Assembly (NCBI GenBank): GCA_963594655.1 | Contig: CAVBFD010000042.1 | Coordinates: 1 to 22,188 of the forward strand | Reading direction: 5' to 3' | DNA length: 22,188 nt | Origin: Colivivens sp963594655 | Lineage (GTDB): Bacteria > Bacteroidota > Bacteroidia > Bacteroidales > Bacteroidaceae | Part shown: positions 1-6,683 of the stretch, in pieces | Position numbering within the stretch: the stretch's first letter is position 1 | Layout of the letters: the number at the start of each line of letters is the position of its first letter | Notes under the pieces: generated by a model | The model's database searches: none | What the model was told of the DNA's origin: nothing | Seen by the model: the letters and a program-made list of their open reading frames with translations, nothing else | Made by a program: the position numbers and the translations under genes

Positions 1-155
1 GCTCCGCACGGTACCAATCAACCGCTACAGCGGTACCATTGGAGCGATATTCTCAAATATCCATTGATTTAAGAAAGATTTACGGTTTTCACAGCCAATG
101 TAAGTGTTCTGCGAATCTTAGCCTGAATACCCATCGGGCTGATAACCCATAAAAC
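1..155. other. Intergenic stretch with a hairpin at 14-42
   Basis: No gene is supported here. The visible feature is a nested inverted repeat at 14-42: CCAAT (14-18) pairs with ATTGG (38-42), and inside it ACCGCT (21-26) pairs with AGCGGT (29-34) around a 2-base centre. Neither side is followed by a T-tract, so it is not a classical intrinsic terminator. It lies beyond the 3' end of the minus-strand acyltransferase pair, and the next gene outward is outside the window. The rest of the stretch shows nothing I can name. Confidence 0.4.
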
Positions 156-1187
156 TCAGTCGTTTATCAGAGAGTCCACCTGGAGGGCGGCGACTATCGA
201 ATCCTGCAGTCGGACCGCTTCCTTGTAGTTGTCCTGAGTCAGCCGGTGGCTGCCACGGCTGATGTCGGTCACGATACGGTCGTTGAAGTCCCACGAGAAA
301 TGTCGGATGTCCATGTACTGGTCGAACGCCATGATGTAGGATGTGTCGGTCTGGAAGTCGAACAGCCTCACGTTCGGACAGGCGGTAAGAGTCCGGCACA
401 CGTATTCCTTGAACCGCGCTATGTCGGGCCAGTTGCCCTCGTCACGGTAACGCACGAACTCAAAGGCCGAGTACGGAGGGAAGTAGATGTACCATTCCAC
501 ATCGCCCATGACCTGGATATGACTGTACAGGCATTCGTCAAACGCCTTCTTCAGATTGTCAAAGTCAAAGTCATAGCCCTCCTTCCTCATCGGTGAGGCG
601 ATGCACGCCAAGTAGTCATCCACCGCAGCCTCCTTGTTGTTCGGACTCCTGAAGTGGTAGAGGCTGTCCAGTCCGTGGGGTTTGGTCAACTTCACCCAAC
701 AGTTCTCAAGGGTGGTGTAGTTGTACACATACTTCAGTTTGTCGAACGGACTGTCGGAGTACAGGCAGGTCTGGATGGAGTTGCATTTCTTCGAGAAACT
801 GAAGAAGTCAAAGTCAAACAGTATGTGGCGCACCTTGCCTTCACGGTGCAACCAGTCTAGCACGATGTCGTAGTCGTCGCTCATGCCACCTGTCAGAGAG
901 AAGTTGAGGGTCTGCCAACGGTGTTCAGGGGTGGAGAACAGCGAGTCCACCAGACAGCTGTTGTTGTTGTTCGCCATCGACGAGCCCATCATCACGGCAT
1001 TGTAGTCATGGTGTCGGGACACACCCGGAATCTCCATCCTTCCGTCGCAGATATACTTGTCGCTCCCCCGGAACTGTTGGTATGGGTCCACGGTGTAGAC
1101 AATCACGAAAATGCCCAGCAAGACTGCCGCCAATGCGGACAGCGTGGCCATGAAGTACTTACGGGATGTTTTCTCTGTTCTGTCCAT
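156..1187 (-). CDS. SGNH/DltD-like membrane-anchored O-acyltransferase partner
   Basis: A 343-residue protein with one N-terminal membrane segment (about residues 13-32) and an extracytoplasmic domain. It probably works with the MBOAT protein encoded just upstream, transferring an acyl (usually acetyl) group onto a surface polysaccharide, as AlgJ/AlgX or DltD do in their systems. What I see: a G-S-S block (68-70) at the usual place of the SGNH serine, a N-F-S-L-T-G-G block (95-101), and D293-x-x-H296 near the C-terminus, matching the Asp/His of SGNH hydrolases. The ATG at 1187 lies 3 bases after the upstream stop codon, so the two are almost certainly co-transcribed and perhaps translationally coupled. 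The acceptor polymer cannot be told from sequence. Catalytic assignment is by motif position only. Confidence 0.72.
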   Translation of the reverse strand: MDRTEKTSRKYFMATLSALAAVLLGIFVIVYTVDPYQQFRGSDKYICDGRMEIPGVSRHHDYNAVMMGSSMANNNNSCLVDSLFSTPEHRWQTLNFSLTGGMSDDYDIVLDWLHREGKVRHILFDFDFFSFSKKCNSIQTCLYSDSPFDKLKYVYNYTTLENCWVKLTKPHGLDSLYHFRSPNNKEAAVDDYLACIASPMRKEGYDFDFDNLKKAFDECLYSHIQVMGDVEWYIYFPPYSAFEFVRYRDEGNWPDIARFKEYVCRTLTACPNVRLFDFQTDTSYIMAFDQYMDIRHFSWDFNDRIVTDISRGSHRLTQDNYKEAVRLQDSIVAALQVDSLIND

Positions 1188-1190
1188 ATC

Positions 1191-2615
1191 TCAAAAATTA
1201 AAGTAAAGGAACGTGTTCACCCTGTTAAGGAGCAGTATGCCGACTACAAGCAGAGCGACGGCACAAGCGGATTTCGCCCAAAGAGTTCGTCCCACCACCC
1301 ATCTGTTCATAAGATCATAAGCTGTAGGTCCGATGAAGGCCATCAGCGAGGCGACCACGAACAGGATGAAGTTGAACGTGTTGGGGAAGATGCTCGGTAG
1401 ATGCGACCTGTAGGTCTGCGTAAGGACTATGTCCGTGTTGTTGAACATGCAGCTTATCACTGTCCACGCCCGTCCCACAGAGTCGGCGCGGAACAGCACC
1501 CATAGGATGTTGACGAAGAAGAACGTCAGCAGGATGGAGGGAATCCGAGGCAGAGGCAGACGGAGATTCCTCCACAGTCTGCACACCACCACCCCACACC
1601 CGTGGAAGAAGCCCCACAGCACGAATGTCCAGCCGGCGCCGTGCCACAGTCCGCTTACCAGGAAGACTATGAGGATGTTGACGTACGTACGGAACGAGCC
1701 TTTCCTGCTACCTCCCAGCGGGATGTAGACGCACTGCGTAAGAAACCTGTTGAGCGTGATGTGCCAACGCTTCCAGAACTCCTGGAAGTTCTGCGCGATG
1801 TACGGCTTGTCGAAGTTGACCGGCAGGTTGATGTTGAACATCCTGCCCAGTCCTATCGCCATGTCGCAATAGCCGCTGAAGTCGAAATAGAGCTGCATGG
1901 TGTAACTGAGCGACACGAGCCACGCCTCAGCCATGGTGAAGTGGGTCTGGCTGGTCTCGAACCCGGCGTTGGCGAAGACCGCTATGGAGTCGGCTATCAC
2001 CACCTTCTTCGCCAGACCCATCGAGAAGATGAACAGTCCGTCGAACAGGTTGCGGTAGCGCACACGCATGTTCTTGGGGTCGGAGAACTGCGACAGCATC
2101 TCCTGCGGCAGCACGATGGGGCCCGCTATGAGTTGCGGAAAGAAGGTGACGAAATTGCAGTAGTCGATGAAGTTCGGAAACGTCACCGTCCGCTTGTAGC
2201 TGTCAGCGCAGAAAGCCAGCTGCTGGAACGTGAAGAAGCTGATGCCCAAGGGCAGCAGTATGTGTCTCAGAGTGAAGTTGGAGCTGAACAGCACGTTCAG
2301 GTTCTCCACGAAGAAGTCGTAGTATTTGAAGTAACCCAACAGCAGCACATTGAACAGCACCCCGACGCACAGCGAAGCCTTCCTGCCGCGGTTTCCCCTC
2401 AGCCTGTCAAGCATGTAGCCAACCATATAGTTGACCACGATGGAGGTCAGTATGATGGGCAGGTAAGAGAGGTTGAAGAACGCGTAGAAATAAAGCGAGA
2501 AGACAACCAGCACACACTTCGCCGCCAGGCACTTTCCAAGACGGTTCAGACCAAAGTACGCCAACAGGCACAATGGCAGGAACACGAACAAAAATTCAAA
2601 TGAGTTGAATAGCAT
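1191..2615 (-). CDS. MBOAT family O-acyltransferase (AlgI/DltB-like)
   Basis: A 474-residue polytopic inner-membrane protein of the membrane-bound O-acyltransferase family, which passes acyl groups across the membrane to an extracytoplasmic acceptor. The start M-L-F-N-S at 2615 is the usual N-terminus of bacterial MBOAT proteins, and the length matches AlgI-like members. Diagnostic blocks are Y-F-D-F-S-G-Y (243-249), W-K-R-W-H-I-T-L (281-288) and G-L-W-H-G-A (322-327). His325 is the likely catalytic histidine by analogy with AlgI and DltB. Several hydrophobic segments span the rest of the chain. It is followed after 3 bases by an SGNH partner. No alginate, teichoic acid or capsule genes lie in the window, so the acceptor is unknown. 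A predicted promoter at 3075-3107 would give it a leader of about 450 bases. Confidence 0.9.
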   Translation of the reverse strand: MLFNSFEFLFVFLPLCLLAYFGLNRLGKCLAAKCVLVVFSLYFYAFFNLSYLPIILTSIVVNYMVGYMLDRLRGNRGRKASLCVGVLFNVLLLGYFKYYDFFVENLNVLFSSNFTLRHILLPLGISFFTFQQLAFCADSYKRTVTFPNFIDYCNFVTFFPQLIAGPIVLPQEMLSQFSDPKNMRVRYRNLFDGLFIFSMGLAKKVVIADSIAVFANAGFETSQTHFTMAEAWLVSLSYTMQLYFDFSGYCDMAIGLGRMFNINLPVNFDKPYIAQNFQEFWKRWHITLNRFLTQCVYIPLGGSRKGSFRTYVNILIVFLVSGLWHGAGWTFVLWGFFHGCGVVVCRLWRNLRLPLPRIPSILLTFFFVNILWVLFRADSVGRAWTVISCMFNNTDIVLTQTYRSHLPSIFPNTFNFILFVVASLMAFIGPTAYDLMNRWVVGRTLWAKSACAVALLVVGILLLNRVNTFLYFNF

Positions 2616-3074
2616 AAGTAACTCTCAACTGTTTATAGTTTTTAGTCCGAGACGGTTCCCAGTTCTCTGCAATTGTCATACAATAAGGTTGGGCTATATA
2701 CGAAAAGAGCGTGGGAACCGCACCTGTTGCCCATTCCACATCTCGAGGCTCTCGCATTGCCCAATCCTGTCAGAACGAGCAACGCAGAGACCCACGCCGT
2801 ATGTATATCAAGCACACTACTACCCCTTATACACAATAAGGTGCAGTCGATGCGCAATGAATACACACCCATGGGCATCTACCGTTGCCATGTCCTTTGA
2901 CAGGATTTGAAATTTGCGAGATTTCGAAATGTCAAGAACAGGCGTCAGATAAACGCCGAATCCATATATATGTCTCCCACAGTCAGCTTACCATCTTCCG
3001 GCTCGCCTACTCCCTCCCTCTTGGTCTCTGCATTTCTACAACTACCCTTTAGGTTGAAGATGCGGTTGACGCGG

Positions 3075-3107
3075 CAAAATTACAAAACTTTCCTTGAACC
3101 GTACCAA
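3075..3107 (-). promoter_or_regulatory. Predicted Bacteroidetes-type promoter for the MBOAT-SGNH pair
   Basis: On the minus strand a TAATTTTG box (3082-3075) fits the Bacteroidetes -7 consensus TAnnTTTG. It is preceded, after a 21-base spacer, by TTGG (3107-3104), a one-mismatch form of the -33 box TTTG. Transcription would start near 3068-3071. No better box is visible closer to the MBOAT start at 2615, hence the long leader. Confidence 0.45.
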
Positions 3108-3241
3108 TATTATCGAATTTATTTTCATTATCAATCAAAAACAATCATTATTACCCCTATATTCCGCAGTTTTACGACAAACATGTTTGGGGGTAACGGT
3201 TCAGCGAATAGGAATAACATCAAAGCAGCTCCGTTCAGCAG

Positions 3242-3266
3242 ATTTGTTTACCGGCAGTAAACAAAT
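3242..3266. repeat. 10-bp perfect palindrome with 5-base centre
   Basis: ATTTGTTTAC (3242-3251) and GTAAACAAAT (3257-3266) are perfect reverse complements around CGGCA. There is no T-tract on either side, so it reads as an operator-like dyad or small hairpin rather than a terminator. It lies 40 bases from the outer end of the 27-bp inverted-repeat element. Its function is unknown. Confidence 0.5.
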
Positions 3267-3306
3267 TCGCCCGATTTTATTTGGTGGCAATAAATAAAAG
3301 CTGGTT

Positions 3307-3533
3307 CTTCCGCTTTTAGAGTTGGTAAGACAGCGTAATCGTAACAATTCAGTTCACAACGTGTGGCACTCTGGGTGAAACCTCGGGCTGAAAGCCCAGT
3401 AAGCACCTAGCCCAGGGCTAGGCGTAGTCTGCCCCTTCCGGGCGTACAAGTCCCGAATGAACCACTGATACTCAAAACCAAGAGCAGCTCAGTAGTTGGC
3501 ATTGGACTGTCTTACCAACTCGAAAAGCGGAAG
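3307..3533. repeat. 227-base structured element with 27-bp terminal inverted repeats (MITE-like or ncRNA)
   Basis: Left arm 3307-3333 and right arm 3507-3533 are reverse complements over 27 bases with one mismatch (3318 opposite 3522). The 173-base interior is itself highly foldable. TCAGT (3349-3353) pairs with ACTGA (3464-3468) and TTCA (3353-3356) with TGAA (3458-3461) as a second nested helix. Three GC-rich hairpins follow: GGGCT-gaa-AGCCC (3385-3397), CCTAGCCC-a-GGGCTAGG (3406-3422) and GCCC-cttcc-GGGC (3431-3443). There is no open frame of note. From memory, GCCC/GGGC hairpin pairs of this style occur as dispersed repeats in Bacteroidetes; I cannot check that here. It lies 27 bases past the stop of the orphan gene, so it would be transcribed with it. 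It could be a non-autonomous mobile element, a structured RNA, or both. Confidence 0.75.
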
Positions 3534-3560
3534 TGCCATTAAAGATATGGACTTTTTGCT

Positions 3561-4715
3561 TCAAACCTCTTTTAAGCCTAAACTGTTTACAAGGACTCCC
3601 ATTGCGGGATTTTTACCCATCAGTTCTTCCTTGGTAGGTTTTGTGGGTTTAGAAATCTTCACTTGAACCAATTGCTGGTACCCACTTGGCAAACATTCAA
3701 CAATAGTCTGACGGAACAAGTTCCATAATTCATTCTCATTGTTTGTAGAACAGTCGTATTCCAAATAGGTTAATTCTTCACTGCCCAAGAACAAGTTTTT
3801 TACTTTATCATCCCATTCCTCAAAGGCTATCAGTTCTTCAGTCAATCCAAGTTCACCCATGCACCAGAGAATGACAGGAACAAAGTAAAAGAACTTGGTA
3901 GAGATTGTTTTTGCTTCCACTTGCCATTCAAAGTCATATCCCCTACTGCCTTGATATTTAGGTAATGTGCCTTGTATGTTGATGAAAGTTACCATTTGCG
4001 TAAACAGCACATTTGTGGCAAACCCCTTTTCCACAGTACTTTTTGATTTAGCCAAGACATAGAGATATCCAACTTTGGAGATGCCATAAAATAAAGGATT
4101 TTCTTTCAGCCGCTCCTTATCTATCTTGAATAGAGGGTGATGTATAAGTTTGATGCAAAGACTGGTATAGTTGTCATGCGTATCTAATAAAAACAAATTA
4201 TCATACACATATTGCATGGGGAAATGCTTACTGACCACAGCACCACATTCTTTTTCATGGTACTGCTCCCACAAAAATTTCACATCCTCAAAGAAGAAGT
4301 TGTCCCAACTACAATTCAAACGGATATAAGCCCAAAGCCTGTCTTGCTTTGACGCAGAAAGCATGGCTTTGAGTATCTTCCGTTGTGTCTGAAATGACTG
4401 CTTGCTGAACCTGTCCCGCAGCTTCAACCTTGCCTCTGCAACCTTGCCACTTCTTTTATCGGAAAAGGCTTTCAGCAGAGTTGTTATGCTTTCACTCCTC
4501 TGTGGGTGTATCTTGCCGAGAACTTTTGTAGCCTCATTATACAAGGTTCTTCCCACACTCCATTTGGAAGATCCACGCTTCAACTCCTTTTGAAGTGTAT
4601 GCAACTCTCCCTCGTTGAGCGTGTGAACTAAAGCACTCAATACAGCCCTTTCAGCAAGGCTGTCTTTATACTTCTCTTGCTGATAATTCGATAATATGTA
4701 GTCTAAAGCACTCAT
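3561..4715 (-). CDS. Hypothetical protein, A+T-rich orphan
   Basis: I do not recognise this 384-residue protein. I chose the ATG at 4715 (M-S-A-L-D-Y-I-L); a TTG two codons upstream (4721) would extend it but is a less likely start. The chain has no signal peptide and no sustained membrane segment. It looks largely helical: a lysine/arginine-rich N-terminal third, a middle rich in aromatic residues that could be HEAT-like helices, and a conserved-looking C-terminal stretch K-I-S-K-P-T-K-P-T-K-E-E-L-M-G-K. No catalytic motif stands out. Its codons are far richer in A and T than those of both neighbours, and it sits between a tRNA pair and an inverted-repeat element, so recent acquisition is likely. 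No TAnnTTTG box is visible upstream; it starts 55 bases past the tRNA terminator and may rely on read-through. Confidence 0.75.
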   Translation of the reverse strand: MSALDYILSNYQQEKYKDSLAERAVLSALVHTLNEGELHTLQKELKRGSSKWSVGRTLYNEATKVLGKIHPQRSESITTLLKAFSDKRSGKVAEARLKLRDRFSKQSFQTQRKILKAMLSASKQDRLWAYIRLNCSWDNFFFEDVKFLWEQYHEKECGAVVSKHFPMQYVYDNLFLLDTHDNYTSLCIKLIHHPLFKIDKERLKENPLFYGISKVGYLYVLAKSKSTVEKGFATNVLFTQMVTFINIQGTLPKYQGSRGYDFEWQVEAKTISTKFFYFVPVILWCMGELGLTEELIAFEEWDDKVKNLFLGSEELTYLEYDCSTNNENELWNLFRQTIVECLPSGYQQLVQVKISKPTKPTKEELMGKNPAMGVLVNSLGLKEV

Positions 4716-4762
4716 ATTCAAGTACGTCTAAAGTGTTCGACATCGCATCCTCCAGTAAATTT

Positions 4763-4796
4763 GCAAAAAAAGGAGTCACGAATTTCGTAACTCCTT
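4763..4796 (-). terminator. Intrinsic terminator of the tRNA-Gln/tRNA-Met unit
   Basis: Read on the minus strand, AAGGAGT and ACGA pair with TCGT and ACTCCTT (4770-4796), with one C/A mismatch inside the stem and a 3-base loop. The stem is followed directly by a run of seven T (4770-4764). It lies 11 bases past the 3' end of tRNA-Met. Confidence 0.88.
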
Positions 4797-4807
4797 GATT
4801 TTGAAAG

Positions 4808-4881
4808 TGGACCAGCCAGGGCTTGAACCTGGGACCTCCAGATTATGAGTCTGTTGCTCTAACCGACTGAGCTACAAGTCC
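4808..4881 (-). tRNA. tRNA-Met (anticodon CAU)
   Basis: A 74-base cloverleaf on the minus strand without encoded CCA. The 5' acceptor strand GGACTTG pairs with CTGGTCC with a U6-U67 mismatch, the T arm is CCAGG-TTCAAGC-CCTGG, and the anticodon loop carries CAT (4847-4845). The sequence resembles elongator tRNA-Met of Bacteroidales. A CAU anticodon modified by TilS (tRNA-Ile2) cannot be excluded from sequence, but the acceptor and anticodon stems look like Met. It follows tRNA-Gln by 22 bases and ends at a clear terminator. Confidence 0.92.
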
Positions 4882-4903
4882 GGTGTACTACGCATATTAA
4901 GCG

Positions 4904-4974
4904 TTGTTCTACCAAGATTCGAACTTGGACTGAGGGAACCAAAAACCCTAGTGCTGCCATTACACCATAGAACA
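4904..4974 (-). tRNA. tRNA-Gln (anticodon UUG)
   Basis: A 71-base cloverleaf on the minus strand. Acceptor strand TGTTCTA pairs with TAGAACA, the discriminator base is A, the T arm is CCAAG-TTCGAAT-CTTGG, and the anticodon loop TTTTGGT places TTG at 34-36. The closing pair of the anticodon stem is T31-T39, a mismatch. No CCA is encoded. It is the first gene of a two-tRNA unit with tRNA-Met. Confidence 0.93.
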
Positions 4975-5007
4975 GTACCTTGGTAGCATTATTCTTAAAT
5001 GCGAGTG

Positions 5008-5040
5008 CAAAGGTAAGAGTTTTTTTTCGTCCAACTGCAA
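5008..5040 (-). promoter_or_regulatory. Promoter of the tRNA-Gln/tRNA-Met unit
   Basis: On the minus strand TACCTTTG (5015-5008) is an exact TAnnTTTG -7 box, preceded after 21 bases by TTGC (5040-5037), an imperfect -33 box. The start site would fall about 30 bases before mature tRNA-Gln. Confidence 0.65.
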
Positions 5041-5131
5041 CCATAGGACATTTTTTTTCAAAAAAGTTACATACAGCCTGCCTACACCTCTTTTTTTTAC
5101 ATGCGCCACAAGTGTTATCCGATATTTTTCG

Positions 5132-5139
5132 TACCTTTG
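5132..5139 (+). promoter_or_regulatory. TAnnTTTG promoter box almost touching the psd start codon
   Basis: TACCTTTG is an exact Bacteroidetes -7 box ending 4 bases before the ATG at 5144. If used, transcription would begin at or next to the start codon, giving a leaderless or nearly leaderless mRNA. I see no good TTTG at the usual distance upstream. Confidence 0.5.
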
Positions 5140-5143
5140 CAAC

Positions 5144-5857
5144 ATGAAAGAACAAACGACGATACATAACAAGAGAAGGAACAAAATACGCATCCACGAC
5201 GAGGGCAAGTACACTTTGCTGGTTGCCGGGGCGTTGTTGGCCCTGATTCTCTGGGGGTGCTTTTACATGATTGAACACGGCATCGGCCCGTGCTGGATAT
5301 ACTATGCCGTGGGGGCATGTCTCCTCACCGTCTACGGAATCATGCTCAACTTCTTCCGTTGTCCCATCCGCATGTTCCAGGGCCCTACCACCAAGACAGT
5401 AGTCGCCCCGTGTGACGGCCACGTGGTTGTGATAGAGGAGGTGGACGAGTGCGACTACTTCCATGACAGGCGCAAGATGGTGTCCATATTCATGAGTCTG
5501 ACCAACGTGCATGCCAACTGGATTCCGTGCGAGGGAGTGGTAGTCAAGGTAGACCACCAGGACGGCAACTTCCACAAGGCATACCTGCCGAAGGCAAGTG
5601 AGGAGAACGAGCGTTCCATGGTGGTCATACGCACGCCGCACGGAGTGGAGGTCATGGCAAGGCAGATTGCGGGAGCCATGGCGCGCCGCATCGTCACCTA
5701 CCCCGAGGAAGGCCAGGAGTATTTCATCGACGACTATATGGGATTCATCAAGTTCGGTTCGAGAGTGGACCTCTACCTGCCGCTTGACGCAGAGATAAAG
5801 GTGAAGATGGGACAAGCCACAGTGGGCGACGAGACCATCATAGCCAAACTGAAGTAA
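5144..5857 (+). CDS. psd: Phosphatidylserine decarboxylase proenzyme
   Basis: Converts phosphatidylserine to phosphatidylethanolamine at the inner membrane, the last step after the pssA product encoded next. The 237-residue chain is the short PSD form, with two membrane segments in the first third (about 24-43 and 50-70). The self-cleavage site is Gly205-Ser206 in F-G-S-R; Ser206 should become the pyruvoyl group of the small alpha subunit, leaving residues 1-205 as the beta chain. Conserved A-P-C-D-G-H (88-93) and N-V-H-A-N (121-125) support the call. Its start is immediately after a promoter box. It leads a same-strand run of six genes; pssA follows after 24 bases. Confidence 0.93.
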   Translation: MKEQTTIHNKRRNKIRIHDEGKYTLLVAGALLALILWGCFYMIEHGIGPCWIYYAVGACLLTVYGIMLNFFRCPIRMFQGPTTKTVVAPCDGHVVVIEEVDECDYFHDRRKMVSIFMSLTNVHANWIPCEGVVVKVDHQDGNFHKAYLPKASEENERSMVVIRTPHGVEVMARQIAGAMARRIVTYPEEGQEYFIDDYMGFIKFGSRVDLYLPLDAEIKVKMGQATVGDETIIAKLK

Positions 5858-5881
5858 AAACCGACAAAGGAAAACTGACAA

Positions 5882-6631
5882 GTGAAGAAACATATTCCCA
5901 ATATCATCACATGCTGCAACCTGGTTTGCGGCTGCATAGCCACAGCGGCTGCATGTCACCATCTGTTCTACACCGCCCTGTTGTTCATCCTCCTGGGAGC
6001 GGTATTCGACTTCTTCGACGGGATGACAGCCAGGATGCTCGGAGTATCGGGCAGGATGGGAGTGGAACTGGACTCGCTGGCGGACGTGGTGACCTTCGGA
6101 GTGGCTCCGGGTTCCATGCTGTTCACCCTCTACACGGTAGTGCGCTACCCCGAGATGATGTACAACGAGTTCTGGTTTAATGTGATGCCGTTCACCGGCT
6201 TCCTCATAGCTGCCTTCTCGGCACTGCGCCTTGCCAAGTTCAATATCGACGAGCGGCAGCACACCACATTCATAGGACTGCCGACACCTGCCAACGCCAT
6301 ATTCTGGGCGGCACTGATTGCGGGATGCGAGAGCTACCTCACCTCGCCCATGTTCAACGCCCCGTTCCTCTTGGCGTTCGAGATTCTCTCGTGCTGGTTG
6401 CTCGTGTGCGAAATCCCGATGTTCTCGCTCAAGTTCAAGAACCGGTCGTGGACTGACAACAAACTCAAATACATCTTCCTCACCTGCTGCGCGCTTATCA
6501 TGCTGACCGCCATAGTTGACGGACTGGTAGGGGGCGGAGACATGAGGCAGACCATAGCGCGCGCCCTCGCCGCATGTATCGGTGTTTACCTCATACTTGG
6601 CATATCCACAGGACTGAGGAGGGCATCGTGA
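5882..6631 (+). CDS. pssA: CDP-diacylglycerol--serine O-phosphatidyltransferase
   Basis: Makes phosphatidylserine from CDP-diacylglycerol and serine in the inner membrane, feeding psd directly upstream. The 249-residue protein carries the full CDP-alcohol phosphotransferase signature: D46-G47-x2-A50-R51-x8-G60-x3-D64-x3-D68, with a further Asp at 43. The remainder is several hydrophobic membrane helices, and the N-terminus K-K-H-I-P-N-I-I-T is typical of PssA. The start is GTG at 5882; no in-frame ATG would preserve that N-terminus. It sits 24 bases after psd, so substrate synthesis and use are co-expressed. Confidence 0.93.
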   Translation: MKKHIPNIITCCNLVCGCIATAAACHHLFYTALLFILLGAVFDFFDGMTARMLGVSGRMGVELDSLADVVTFGVAPGSMLFTLYTVVRYPEMMYNEFWFNVMPFTGFLIAAFSALRLAKFNIDERQHTTFIGLPTPANAIFWAALIAGCESYLTSPMFNAPFLLAFEILSCWLLVCEIPMFSLKFKNRSWTDNKLKYIFLTCCALIMLTAIVDGLVGGGDMRQTIARALAACIGVYLILGISTGLRRAS

Positions 6632-6683
6632 CCCTGCATAAACGAAACGGTCCGCAGCCAATCACCTATAAACCATCACAGTG

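Larger units (their letters stand above)
2616..3306. other. Long non-coding stretch / putative structured leader of the MBOAT operon
   Basis: No convincing gene lies here. On the minus strand it would be the leader of the MBOAT operon. Visible structures: GGTTCCC (2654-2660) can pair with GGGAACC (2713-2719); GCGTGGG (2709-2715) can pair with CCCACGC (2791-2797), and the two options overlap; CTCTGC (2665-2670) pairs with GCAGAG (2784-2789). The 10-mer ACAATAAGGT occurs twice, at 2680-2689 and 2833-2842, and the second copy sits in a perfect hairpin CCTTAT-acaca-ATAAGG (2825-2841). A GGCGT/ACGCC hairpin lies at 2941-2957. This looks like folded RNA rather than random spacer, but I could not match it to RNase P RNA, tmRNA, SRP RNA or a named riboswitch. 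Confidence 0.4.

Noticed and set aside
1602..2603. 333-codon plus-strand frame
   Set aside because: It is antisense to the MBOAT gene and rich in Glu, Gln and His with no domain signal: a shadow.
2605..3297. Short plus-strand frames of 67-117 codons in the gene-poor stretch
   Set aside because: They overlap one another, have no ribosome site or family resemblance, and are low-complexity in places; I see no support for any of them as genes.
2616..3306. RNase P RNA, tmRNA, SRP RNA or 6S RNA
   Set aside because: I looked for their conserved cores (for example the RNase P GAGGAAAGTCC block and a tRNA-like end for tmRNA) on both strands and did not find them. 6S RNA cannot be fully excluded because it is conserved mainly in structure.
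3307..3533. Retron or group II intron
   Set aside because: The long closing stem prompted the idea, but the neighbouring protein has no reverse transcriptase motif (no Y-x-D-D) and no intron domain V sequence is visible.
4859..6661. 600-codon open frame on the minus strand
   Set aside because: It overlaps two tRNA genes and runs antisense to psd and pssA, whose families are certain. Its composition (many His, Glu, Val) is that of a reverse-complement shadow of G+C-rich coding sequence.
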